Shown: positions 48,966 through 62,500 of the stretch, one piece after another | Layout of the letters: every line of letters begins with the position of its first letter | Position numbering within the stretch: position 1 is the stretch's first letter | Assembly (NCBI GenBank): GCA_009760855.2 | Contig: WPIO01000053.1 | Span: forward strand, 1,937,501-2,001,500 | Reading direction: 5' to 3' | DNA from: Cristatella mucedo | Taxonomy: Eukaryota > Bryozoa > Phylactolaemata > Cristatellidae | DNA: 64,000 bases | Position numbers and translations under genes: made by a program | The notes under the pieces: model-generated | What the model was told of the DNA's origin: nothing | The model's database searches: none | What the model saw: only the letters and a program-made list of their open reading frames with translations

Positions 48966-51900
48966 GTAAGACGACCTCCGCCCGCCCCCTTGCGTCATTG
49001 TGTTAGTCGCGTGGGCGACATCCGAGCGCGCTAGCACGATCGGCGGCACTAGCCGGCGACTCCGACTGCACTACGATGGCTGGCCTCCACCACAGTCTGC
49101 CTCTGCTATGCCGGAAGTGTGTGCCGTGCGACTTTTTCGGAGCCTGTTGCCACCGCGCCGAGTTCTAGTGGCTCTAGGCAGAAGTGGAAAATGCCAGCTC
49201 TTTTACCCACCAACTCGCGCAGACTTTGAAGTAGTGTTCCCAAAAATTCGGTTCACACTTTAAGCGATAGCATTAGCAGGAAGTCGAGGGCTATGCTAAC
49301 AAAAAGGTAACATCAGTCATCTCGCTGTACTAAGGCATAAGTGGACCACGTCCTGGCTGCTCTGCATTATGGGTGGGACGAGCGGGCTTTACTTGTTAAG
49401 CGCTTGCTACATTATAACTGGGCTTAACGACTCAGAACCCAGAAGTGCTGCAGTAAATAAGTGGGTGACTCTGCCATTGAGTGAACGGGGCTGGCTTTTG
49501 AGATTGGGATGCGAGTGTCCTGGATACCTATTCAGCTCTTGATCTTACACGTGTTAAAGGAAGCAGCAAGTTCGTGGTTGAAATGTCAGTGACGATACAC
49601 GCAAGCACCGATGGGACTTCAACGACCGTGTATTCCGCTGAGGCTCGCAGCCCAATAGCGTGCAGCCGTTCTCCCCTGCAGGCCAGCGTTCCAATTGCTC
49701 CCCCATCGGTCGCAGCTAATCGATGGCTGGCTGATGGACCACAGCTGCAAACCTGCCCCGTCCCTAGCTGGTTTAATTCGAGCGTCGAGATCGAGGGTGT
49801 TCATACTTTTTGCTTGTTTTGCCACATTGGTGGGACTTGGGTCGCCCGAATCGTCTTCTATCTCAGCAGGCATAGCAGCCGGTTGGCTGGCACAAGTCGT
49901 GATGCCCGGGTCTCTCAGTGTGCTGTCTCAGCCCTGATTCACTGTGGGCATTTGCTGCTGCCTGCCTGCTGCCTAGCACCTATTTATGACAGCATTTAAT
50001 GGGTCCCTGTGAATCGTCCTTTATGGGCTTATGCAAGCTGACACAGTTGCATCCTGCCACTCACCGCACTTGCATGCTGACCCTGTGCATGTCACCCCTA
50101 ACCATGTTATTCATGTTGTTTATCAAGCATGATATTTCTACTCACCATTCGACCGTATATCCTTTGCAGCAAATGTGAAGCACCTAGAAAGAGATTTGAG
50201 TTCTCTGCGGGCACCTTATCAGGTGTCTTATTATTATTACCACTGCTCGGTTTGCCTGTTTCACTTTCGGTACTTCGCTTTATAAATAATCGTTCTCTTT
50301 TGCACGATGGTCTGAATGGGTTGTTTTGTATGCTACCGAATGGGTATGTTTGTTTAATGCATCATTTATCTCCTGATTTGCTGGTTCTCCAAAAGAAGCT
50401 GTAAACCGAACTGTTCAGCGCAAGCAACCCTTGCTCTGAGCGAGTGAATGGTTCTTTTGTGTGTTACGAAACTGTACGTCGTCGTATGGCAAGAGCGATG
50501 TGTAATGCCCCAGTGAACTTGTCCTTTTTTAGGTTTTCTTTTAAGTGCTTACCTGTGCATGATTCAGTGCCTATTACCATAACCAGGTGTCTGACAAGCC
50601 ACGGACCGTGAGTGTCTTGTGCATGCTTGAATAAGCTCGATACCTTCTAATCATTTACTATTTGTTACAGCTCTCTTGCCTCAAGTTGTACTGCACCTTA
50701 ATATAGAGATTCTATTCCGTTAAGGCGCAATGCAAATGACTTATTGTTGTTACTATGCTCTCACCTGGTATCGTATGTCTTTGTTTCTACTTCCGATGAC
50801 ATCGTGATGCTTTCGTCTTTCCTCGAATGTAAGGTAAATGAATATGTAAGGTGAGCCGTAATGGCTCACTGGGTAAAGCGGTTGCTTTTCACGACCTCGG
50901 CCCCGAGGTCGTGGGATCGAATCTTGTGGTGGGCGATCCTTTATCACCACTGCAAGCGTTGGTGATAGCCGCCAAGGCTCTTCTGTCGCTATACAAAAAG
51001 AGGCTGTTAAATCAGCTAGTATTTTTTTTAAGGTAAATGAATATATACCTTAAATGAATATAAAACCTTAACCGTCCGAGCGGTGAAGGTGCTCGCCCCG
51101 GCCGAGGTCGTGGGCTCGAGCCTCGAGGCATATATGAAGTGCCTGAATAGAGAATAAGTTCTCTTAGGGTGCATTATAAATGAATTATATATTTAATTAT
51201 ACCCCCCCCCCGTGCTTCCAAGTGTGCAGAACGGCTTGAGGTGAGCCGTGATGGCACACCAGGTAAGGCGGTTGCTTTCACTACCGAGGTCGTGGGTTCG
51301 ATTCCTGCGGCGGGCGATTCTTTATCGCCACTGCAAGCGGTGGTGATAGCCGTAAAGGCTTCTGTCGCTATACAAAAAGAGGCTGTTAAATCAGCTAGGA
51401 TTTTTTTACCCGTGTCGTTACTGCCAAGTGCCTTTCCACTGGGCTAAACCTGTGTGGCAAATGTGTAGATCTTCATCGATGTCTGAATCTTCATTTTGAG
51501 GGGTGCCTAGAGCTCTCTTTTTTTCTCGTAACGTCTTATTCTCCTGGGTCTTAGCCCGGGAGGTGAGGTGCTCACTCTTCCCGACTCAGGTCGTGGACTC
51601 AAGTCCTGCAGTGGGTGATCTTTGATTGTCCACTGCAAGCAGTTGTGATAGCCACGAAGGCTCTTCGGCCGATATGTAAGGACGCTATCAAATCAAGTTT
51701 ACCTTTTTGCGAAACTCACTTCTACAAATCTTACTAAGCGACGTCTACTCTCCTGCTGCCCACTACTGCACATCCTTTCCACCGTCCGGAGTGCTACTTC
51801 CATGCTACTCACCATCTCAACTGCCCTCCTGACTCAGCTATGCTTCTCACACATTCTCTTTGTTGCGTGAGATTAAGTCTGTTCCGCCATGCCGAGTCAT

Positions 51901-54900
51901 TATTCCAGCAAGATAATTGGCTGTTGCAATAAGCTGATGTTCGAGAGTAACACCTAAGTAGTCTCTGTGTAGCTACTGACGGAGCTACATTACATTACAT
52001 AACACTCACTTGCGTTTTTTGCTGCAGCGTCCTTATGAAATAGTGGGCAAGACAGCAGTGTCACTCGGCTCGCTGAGGGAGCACGTGCACTCCGTTGGAG
52101 GCAATCCTCTGGCGGCGGAGATGCACATGTTGACCACGTACACGTTCACGGAGGTGTTTGACGAGACCAGCTCGCAGCAGGCCGTGTTCGACACGAGCGT
52201 GCTGCCGTCGGTGAAGCAATTCCTCTCCGGTCGCGACTGCCTCGTCTTCGCGTACGGCATGACAAATTCCGGCAAGACGTTCACCATGCAAGGTGCGATC
52301 AGACGATTGATCCCTGTGCTTCCGGGTGCTATTGCGAGAGCTCGAAAGATGACCTCTATCGCTGCTGCCCGAACTGCTGTCGAACTGAGCACTGGCTGCC
52401 TTGCCTCGTGCCGGCTGCTGCGCCAGCTAGCCGAGGCAGGGCCGTGGCGGTCGCTAGCGAGTGTCAACCATTCATTCGTTGGCTGTTTCTCTGCCCGAAG
52501 CCCTGGCCCTCGCGTGGCGTGCAACAGTTGCTGTGTTTTCCATTGGTTGGTAGAGTGACACGTCCACTGTCTTTCTGATTGCAGGCAGTGCCAAGGAGCC
52601 TGGAATAATTCCCCGGTCGTTGAATCACATATTTGCCAGTCTTGATGGCAAATTGTACCCTGGCATGGACCTTAAGCCGAGGCTGTTTGCCGATGTTGTA
52701 AGGCTCTCTTCGAAAGAAGCTGCAGCAGAGGTTGCAGCCAAATCATCGGTTCTGAATGTCGAGGTGAGTGAGCACACCATTCGTTCCACTGCCTTCTGGA
52801 TTGTGCAACATATCCTCTTTTGAGTTTTTAGCCGAATCTAGTGATATTGGTTATTAATTTATGGGGACTTCAGACAGCGTGGTCTGTGCCTAAGTACTGT
52901 CCTGCTTAGTAATACTAAGTAATTTGTATGACACTCCGAAAGAATTTACCTCTTTCTAAAAACTGAACGGCAGACAGCCCTAGCTGCCTAGTTTTGCATC
53001 AAATGTATGCATCTTAGTGCTCAGGCAGGAAGATCTGCAAGAAGTAGCTAGTTTACAGAAGCCATGATGGGCTTTCACTGATGTATTAGGTGCATCTAAT
53101 TCATTTAAGTTGGGTTTATCTAATGCAGCTTGGCTGTGGTGTCCTCCCCTAAGTATCTTAAATGTATCTGATTGCATGGTGGAGCTGATGAGGCCATCTA
53201 GTTAAGAGATCGTCGTGGAGCAGGATGCCTAGACTACACCCAATGGCAACAGTAGATGTAATGTAATGTATCTCCGTCAGTAACTCCACAAAGTCATCAA
53301 GACCATATGGGTGTTACCCAGGAGAGTTTTGTGTATAGCGTACTCACAGCCTAAGTGGCTTTCGGTACGAATTCGGTAGCCAACAGACTTTGTCTCACGC
53401 AACAAAGAGAAAGTGGAAAGCATAGCAGAGTCAGGAGAGCAGTTGAGGTTGTGTGTAGCGTGGAAGTAGCAGCTCAGGAACGCTGAGAAGGATGTGCCAT
53501 AGTTGGCAGTAGGAGAGTAGTTGTCGTTGCGTAGATATTGTGCCCAGTCCATTTAGAGAGCTGGGTTTTCAATTTCTGAGTAACGCTAGGTTTGCCCATA
53601 ACGAGTATATTGGTTATATCGTAGTTCTATTTGAAAAATTGTGCTGCCATAGCTTTGCGAATGTTGCTGATCAGTGTTTAGAGAGAAGTTAGGCGTGCGC
53701 CTACGCCTTTAGGTCATTCTTCTGAGTCAGGTGTGTGTGCGCGCCTGTGTGTGTGTGTGCACGCACTCAGTACATATTTGCCTCCATATTAGGAGACAAA
53801 TATGTACTGAGTGCCTTATACCTCCTATAAGGCCCGAGCAGCTTTTGTCTGCCTGTCTGCTTGTGGCTGCCTGCACTCATTATGCCAGGTAGTTCGGGTG
53901 TGAAGGGCGGTGAGCAGTGCTCAAGCAGACGTCCGGTGTCTGTCGTTGTGAGTGTTGCACACCAGGCAGCAGGTAGGTATGCTTTCCGAGTGTGGAGCAG
54001 AGTATGGGTGTGAAGCCATTTTGAGCCTTTTGACAGCGTTTTTCATGCCAGCTTGGTTGTTAGCAGGTCATATAAATGAGGACAAATGCTTCCCGTGCGA
54101 CTATGAGCAACGAAACTCGGGTGACCAACCAAAAAAATTGCAACGGATTCTCTGGCAGCAGTCGTGCTCTTAGCTTTTTTTTTTTTTCTTTCTTTTAGTC
54201 GTTTTTTTTTTTTTTTTTTCTTTCAGTCGTGCTCTTAGCTTTTTTTTTCCCTTTCTTCATCGCTCTCCTACTGTTTGTTTGCACTTGCACTTTATGTTTA
54301 TGTTTGGTTTGCCAGAAAGCTGCCAGGTATGTTAAAGCCGTTGTGACTTGTTTGTTTTTTTAGAAACTACCTTTCGATTCGACATTCATGTCACAGACCT
54401 CCTCGTTTGCGCACTCCTCGCAGACCTCCTTGGTGTCAGAGGCGGACGAAATTGGCATAGGTACTTGTAAACTTGTGCGCGCTGCTAGATTGCGGCCACA
54501 CTTTGCTGCGGTGCCTGTTGTGCATACCCATGGCGTCCGCTAACCGATCTGTAACCAGGCATTCACGGCAAGCGTGCTTGCTCACGGCTCTCTCTCTCTC
54601 GGCTGCTGACCTGCAGTGACTTTGTCGCATTGATCTGGCGTCACTAGCACGTGATTTGAGTGCAGATGCAGCTTCTGATGCAGCCGACGACTGCTGTGAC
54701 AATGAGAACTCGGCTCTCGGTGCACTGGCCGACCGCGAGGCCACGCAGTACTCAGTCTGGCTCTCCTTTGCCGAGATCCACAATGAGCAGCTGTACGACC
54801 TTCTGGAGCCTGCGCCGAGCAGCCGTGGTGTGCCAGTCCGCCGGAAGCTGCTCAAGATGGCCGAGGACGGGCGCGGCCAACCTTATGTCAAAGGTCAGCC

Positions 54901-57900
54901 ACTGGGTGCAGCCCGCTTGCTAGCGTGTGCAGCCGTTCGCCTGCCTTATCTCCGGTCGTTTGCCTGCCTCGGTGAATGCAGCTGGAGTGGACAGGGTTCA
55001 GTACTGTAGATTCTGCCGGCCCAGTGCATTGCCATCAGACTGACAGATGATATACGTTAAGATTAGTTAAGATTAATATGTTAAGATTAAGCTATTAGCT
55101 GACAACAGTCACCTTTCTGCTCCTCTTCTCCCTACATTTGGCACGGCGAGCCAGTCAAGACCTAGGAAACCGTTTAAAGGATTCTTTATTGCTTTTTCTA
55201 ACTGAATGCTGTTAAAACGGTTTTTCTAATAACTGCTCCATTAATTCCGTGCATTGATGGGAGCAGCGTGATGTGTGGCTACGACTGTCCATGCCCAAAT
55301 AGTTGGGTGAATGATCAGTTATAGATTAACATCACAAGTGTTCATTCGGCGCAAGCTCGGCGGTTGCTCGTTGAGCGGAAACAAAAGCATTACTTCCTTC
55401 ATCGTGACGGTCGCGGCGTAGGAATAGGGGGCAAGCCAGCTCAAGGAGGCCCCGTTGAAGGACGGCAAATGCCGTGCCCCTTTTCAACTTTTAATCCTAG
55501 AATAATACAGAGGCCGTGCCATACACAGTAATATGCATTCTTAGAAAGATAATAATAGGGATATCCATTAAATCAGACTTTGTATTATGGTGTTCAGACG
55601 TTGCAACAAAATATCCTTTAAAAATAGCAACTATGCCGCTAGCCCCGAGAAATTTCTAAGCTTGCTTTTTTCATGTTTTTTGTACTTAAAAACAATCCAT
55701 GATGCTGCTAGCATCATGGGTTGTTTTTAAGTTTGTTGGTCGATTTGCCAATTCGGGAATGACTTGGTGAAATTTTGCTGGCCAAGGAGTAAAACAAAGG
55801 TGTGTTTGCAGTTATACCTAGGCGGTTCCCTTTGCAGCAAATGTAAAGCGTCTAGAAAGAGATTGAGTTCTCTGGGGGCGCTTTATCAAGTGCATTATTA
55901 TTATTATTATTAGGTTGTAGACTTTTTGGGCGCTTGCACATGCATGTGATTGTGTGTGTGTGCATGTAGTGCCTGGAAGAGTTGTGGTTCTCTTAAGGGT
56001 ACCATCAAAATCATCATTATTTTAGTTTTTAATTGCCACGTCCTTTTGTCTAATCTCTAATCTTTGCGCCTTCTCTAAAGCTGTCGGGTGTGGGTATTCT
56101 TCTTTTTCTGCACTATGTTTTCTAGTGTTGCTGACATTTTACCTAAAATCAAACACCAGTCGACAGCAGATCAATGCCGGTGGCTCTCCTTATGCTTCTG
56201 ACTCTGCCCATCGCCCCTTTATGGCTCACCTATGTACATTTGTTGACTCATTGCTATGGCTCTTAAGAGATGCCGGTTTTTCACAGCTGATCCGTAGGAC
56301 AGGGTTGTTGGCGATTGCATTCGTCTTGTAATGTAATAATAATTTTAATGTTGATGATAATTAATCTTAATCTCGTAATAAATGGCACACTTTGGCTGCT
56401 GCACGTCAAGAGTAAGACCGGGAATTGTGTGAAATAATGTAGCGAATCGTATGAGGACTCGGTCGACCCTAAGACCAAAGGGAATGCATGTGAACTTTGC
56501 GGTGTGCCTGTCCTTCGTTTCGAGCTACGATGTTGACCCAAAGCTTCTTCATAGGAGACAGGAAGGGCTGCTGCTGCCATCGTAACTCCCCCCCCCCCCC
56601 ATCCGTCCGGTCCATCTCCACGCTGTCCATCCGCTGCCTGGAGTTGTTCTCGCTCGGCTCTCGTGTGTCGCCTCGCGAGTACGTTGCAGCTCGTTATTGC
56701 ACTGGCCTTTCGTTCGTAGACCTGCGATCGGTGTGCGTGTGCTCGGCGGAGGACGCTGCCAGGCTGATTGCAGCAGGGCAGAAGAATTTGCAGTACGCTT
56801 GTACGCGGCTGAACGAGAACTCAAGTCGCAGCCACTGCGTGCTCACGCTGCGGCTGCTTCACGTCGTCGGTGGTAACCATGACGGTGACGTAACCGGCTC
56901 GACTGCTAGTCACGATCAACCTCACGTGACACGCGTGAACACGTAAGATGGGACTTGAGCAGTCTCTCGAAGCTTGCTTGCTTTTTTTTGCCACGAGTGC
57001 GTAGGCAGCAGCGGTGCGAGCGTTTCTTTGCCCATACCACATAGTCCTGCCTTTTAAGGCTGTGAGAGGCAGGTGTAACTGGCTTGTATGTTGCCGAGAC
57101 CGCCATATTAGACTGCGATGTTTCAGCATCGAGCCTCCCTTCAACCTTAGCTGGTTCAGTGTCAAGCAAGCAAATCTGCTTCAAGGTAACTTGGCTGACT
57201 TTTAGGTCCCATCGTTCTCCTCGGGATGTTGGTGAGCCCAACACCAATGTCCTAATTGCATTGGGCTGGTCAGGTCCATTCATTCATTATCTTCTGTCAC
57301 CTGCCACTTTGGTGCCACCTGCCCACGGTCACGGTCGGTAGCCAGCTTCGATAGGCTGGCCAATTGCGTAAAGAATGGCCATTTGCTTCCGGACCGTGAG
57401 ACGCTGACGGCAGCGCTAGTGTGTGTGGCAAGCTACTAACCGAGAGAGTCGGAGTAAGTAGCTGACTGAAACGTCTACGGCTGGCTGCCTTGCAAAGAAC
57501 ACGGCAAAGCTAGTGACCTGAGCTCACTTATGTTGACCTGCCCGTGACCTCCCTTCTGACCTGCTCCTCCCCCTGCTGCTCTTTTGCCTCGGGCTTTTGA
57601 ACACGGGTGCCTTGCTATCGGGCGCTGATCGGTCGCAGCCGAGAGTCGCCATTGAGTGTGGTGCTCCTGTCAGTCAGTAGTCGCAGCCCTCCCTCCCTGT
57701 CCAGCTGTGTTTCGGATCAGCACTTTGTAAGCTGCCATTCCAGCAAGATAATTGGCTGTTGCAATAAGCCTATGTTCGAGCGAGCCTGTGGCCTTTCCAT
57801 TCTGGTTGTCATGCTTTGTTTAGAGTGTTTATTAGCAGTTCGTCTGCCTGTGTGCTCCTGCAGGTTATCGTTTTGCGATCTTGCCGGATCGGAGCGGAGC

Positions 57901-59403
57901 AGCCGCACGCAAAGTGCTGGCGATCGGCTGAAGGAAGCAGGCAGCATCAACACCAGCATGCTCACCCTGGGTCGCTGCATCACCGCTCTGCGAGACATCA
58001 CTCTGCATCAGCAGCAGCAGTGCAGGTGATTGATGTCGCTGCAGTAGCACGCCCATTTTCTTCGTGTTGCTTCTTCCAGCTAGTTTTAGCTGAGCTACTT
58101 TGCTTTAAAAAAAAAGTGGCCGTTCGGTCAATCCCCCACTCATTTCTTGCGACCGAGCGCTGGTGTCCGCCTGGTCTATTACATATTGGCTGCTCTTCAT
58201 TGGGAGGCATGCAGGAAGTTGTGGGATATATAGATCGTGCTGTGCGCGTGTGCGAACGTGCCTGCTGTACACATGATGCATATAGCTGTAGTCCATTCAT
58301 TCTTGGCCCTCAAGACCGTGTGCATGCCTTAAGGTAATTGAAACGATTGTTGAAATTACCAAGTATAAGAAGGAGCGATTTCTGAAAGACAGAAACAAAA
58401 CGAGATCTGATAAATCTTAAATAAAGCAAATCTGTGTACGTGGTGAGCAATAGATGACTACTACAAGTAATCGCTGCCAGTTAGAGGAACTCACCGAAAG
58501 ATATTCAAAGAACTGCTTCGAGGGGACTGTAAATGGCTTAAAATTCAGTGAGGAACGAACGGACAGACACGTAATTGTTACTTTGTTTCATCGCTGCTCG
58601 ATTTTGTAAGTCTCAGATCCCCAGAGTCAATATTATACACAAAGCTCTTGAACTCGGCATAGAAATTGGGCAAAGTATTTGGGCACTTTTACTATTGCTG
58701 CTGACTATTTGGTGGAGGCCACGGCTGTGCATGTGCATCTAAGGTCGGAACTGGCGTGTGTGTCTGTGTCTGTGTGTGCGCGCGCCCGCTCAGATGCACT
58801 GTTTGCCTCTCGTTGCCCCCATCGATGGGCAGCCTTCGGCAAACGCCGTCTGTCCCTTGGCATGCTTTTGTCCCACTTGTTCTGCCACCAATGAGCGAGG
58901 AGTGCAATGCAGATGCATCGGCTATCTCATCTGTGGAGCCGAATGAGAGAGCAGGCGTTGACATTGCATCGCTGCCTCTGACGTGGGCCCTCTGGCGATG
59001 GCTTGCCGCCCGGCTGGCCTTGACCTACAGTGCCTCGGCTGGGAGGGAATGCTTTCTTTTAACCGGCAGAGCGCCACCCATACCGGTCGCGCCCACCACG
59101 GGCTTGCTTAGCCTGCTCTAGCTGCAGCAGCTGCTTGATACTGGTGCCTACGACCTGACAGCGGTCCAAGTGCACGGCTCTGTTCCGTCCATTCCCAATG
59201 CCGTAATTTCTATTGCCCCTTGTAGTGCCCCCTGACGAAACCTAGAGCTTTAAAGGGTTCTAGAAAATTATATGTGTTTGTTAGCTCTCGGTCTTATCGT
59301 GTCCCTCTGGCTACGGCTGTTCTTCGGATCGGTTTGTCGACCAATACAAATTTTTTAAAAAATATATATATATATATTATATATATCAAGACACATTTTC
59401 TCT

Positions 59404-59446
<43 letters not shown>

Positions 59447-59493
59447 GAGAGAAAATGTGTCTTGTGGCTCACCCGTGATTTAACTAGATGTCT

Positions 59494-59590
<97 letters not shown>

Positions 59591-62500
59591 CAGCTTACTG
59601 ACCGATTGTGTCGCTGATGCTTTGCGGGGCGTGCTTCGTCAAACGACACATCTCCCGCCCTTCGCCTAGCGACACGCACCTCGTCTTCTCTCTTTGCAGA
59701 GCGCGCGGTCCGGCTGCACAGACCGTCGTGGTGCCGTTCAGGGAGAGCAAGCTGACTCGCCTCTTCCAGAACTTTTTTTGCGGCAAAGGCAGGGTGTCGA
59801 TGATCGTGAACGTCAGCCAGTGTCATAGCGACTACGACGAGAACTTGCACGCGCTCAAGTTCTCTGCCATCGCTCAGAAGGTGATTGTCGGTCAACACGC
59901 TGCGCGCGAGAGCGTGGAGACCTCTTGTGCGTTTTCCTTCCTGCGGAATGCGCGCCCCAGACGAGCAACGACCGGCTGCTGCTGCTGCGATCCCGGCATC
60001 ATCGCTCGATCGAAACGGCCGTTGGCCGAAGAAACAGCGAGCCGAAACTCTTGGCCGAAATCGAGCAGCTTGCCGGCAGCACTGGCAGTGCCGCACTCTT
60101 GTACGTACAAGGCTGCATCCGCATATTCTTTCTGCAGTCCGCCTTCGTGCCCGTGAAGCCTGAGTTCAAAGTGCCGCCGCCGGTGCGCCGCAAGTCGAGC
60201 CGGCTACTCTCCCTGGCAGTGACGCAGGACATGTCCAGGCCATCCATTCCGTGGGCCACACCTGGTAAGTCGAGCGCGCGCTGCGTCGGCTCGCCTGCGC
60301 GTGACGACGCCTGTAGTTCTTCGAGGCGACGCGCGAGACTGGACCAGGATTGAGCCGTGCATGAGACAAGTGCCTTGATCGAAGGCAGCCCACTGAGGAA
60401 TGTCTAGGCTGCGTGTTGCCACGCCCCCTCCCCACCGCAGGCTCGACCGACCTGTTTCGGCAATCCGTCATTTTCGTTGTTTGGAGTTCCAAGGCCCTGA
60501 ACCCCTGCCTAAAGTGGCAACACATTATCGGCAGGTTTCCTTTGATGGCCGGGTTTTGGCTGCAGCCATTTACTTTATTCTTTGTCTCGGACTTGCGATC
60601 TATTCACAGTGCACATAAAAAAAATATCTGTCCACAGCGAACCTGCGTTCCGGTGACAGCAGTCGGGATTTTTAGATTCATGTGAACGATAAAGCAAATG
60701 TCTTGCTTCTGGGACGAAGCCCCACGGCTACTATCTCCTGTGACCAGTAGGCTGCATGGCGACCCAGCAGCGATCTCACAATCCTCGGTTGCTATCCCAC
60801 TTTTCTCGGTTGCGTAGCTACACGTGTCCGACTCGGCCTATCTTGTTTCTTTTTAGCTAGGAGGTTGGTGTGGTTGACAGCTTTGCAGCAGCCCTGGCCA
60901 CCGCTGCTGCTGCTGGTTCTCACTGACTCGATGCTCTGCTCTTTCGTTGCACAGGAACCATAGCTGCCCTGGGGGAAGTGGGCCAGCGAGTCAGCCTGCT
61001 CCTGCCTCCGGACGTGCCGCCGGCTCACCTGGCAGGCACGGCACTAGACCAGCACGAAGTGCCTGCCGATCGGGACTCACGGCAGCCTCGGGCGACTCAC
61101 GCATCCGCAGATGGTGATGGCGACGCCGCTGTCCTGACATCATCGGGGGCAGCCGATCGCCCGCCGGTCGGTGAGGATGGCGAAGCTGTCACCCATTCCG
61201 ACGACGATGGCGAGTCGAGCGACGACTCGGAGGACGAGCTGGTCCATTACTATCAGCAGCGAGAGAGCGTGAGCGAATGCGATTCGCGCTCGCCCGGCTC
61301 CGCCGCCTCGCTCGCTCGCCTTTGTCCCAGCCTGGGGCGGTGCCACTAGAGGCTGCCTCATCGGGGCTGTGGGAGTGGGTAGGTGGTGGGGCAGCACAAG
61401 CATGCACCTCTCGCTTGCGCTTGTCGTCAGGCCCCGCCATTTCCGCCTGCGGCATCGCTCTTCTGTGGGTGGCGATGGCCTTGGTGTCTCGTGATTCGCA
61501 TCTCTGCGTCTGATCTCCTCGCAGCAATTCCGACAGGCCATCGAGGAGCTGACCAAGGCGCTCTGCTCCGCGAGGCAGGAAGTGCAGGACGCCAAGGTAG
61601 CAGCCGACGCGCGCGAGAAGAGCGTACGCGCCGAGATCTGCACTGCCTGGAAGGAGGACGTCGCCCGACTCGAGGAGCGGCACAGGTAGTTGTGTGGCAG
61701 TGCGCTGCTGTGAGGCCGGCGACGCGCTGTATGCAGATACCGGCTGCTTAGTGTGCAGTTGTCTGCTGGGGCCGAGTCGGTGGATTCTGGACCTTTCTAG
61801 CCACGGTATCTTTCTAGCTCTGGAACTTTCTAGCCGTGATGAGCGAGTTGAGTATTTTGGCCGCGTGTGGAGAGCTGTTTTGAGATTTGTCAGTTTGCTA
61901 AATCACTTCTTGCGTCGGCTGTGCCCTGCATGCACTCTTTTTCGTCTCGCGAAAGCCGGCTCGTTTTGTGTAACCTCGAGCGCTCGAGTCTTACCTGGAC
62001 TACTAAAGCATCGTGCCAGCTTTTACTTTGGGGTGCTGTACCACTTAGTGAGCTGCACTGCTCACCTGCTCTCCCCTTCGCTGTTGCGTGCCCTGCACAT
62101 CCGGCCCGCCGCGATCGGTCGAGCGCACGCGAGCGCCGGCCCCTCATCTCGCCCCAGGGCCCGCCTCGAGGAAGAGCGCGAGTCGGCGCGGCAGCTCATG
62201 GATCAAAAGGTGGAGCTGATCGAGGACTTCGTGCACAAGTCGGCGATGAAGCGCGGCCGCTGGCAGCGTCGCCGCTCGAACAGCGAGAGCAGTGACGATG
62301 ACGAAGCTGCCGCCTCTCTTCAGCCAAAGCAGCGAAAGCGGGAACCGCTAGCGGATGAGACCGATAAAGAGAATGCAGCGTCGCGAGCCGACGTCGCCGC
62401 TCAGAAGCGGCGGTCGGAGGAGGTATGCACTGGCGCTGCCACAAGCACGATGCTGCTGCTGGCTGCCTGGCCTTCCATCGGAAGTATGGCGTGAAAGCCG

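Larger units (their letters stand above)
48966..52027 (+). other. KIF20-like intron 1, repeat-loaded
   Basis: A 3-kb intron carrying R1 copy 3, several LINE A tails, four SINEs all in plus orientation and a LINE B fragment (each listed separately). Confidence 0.8.
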
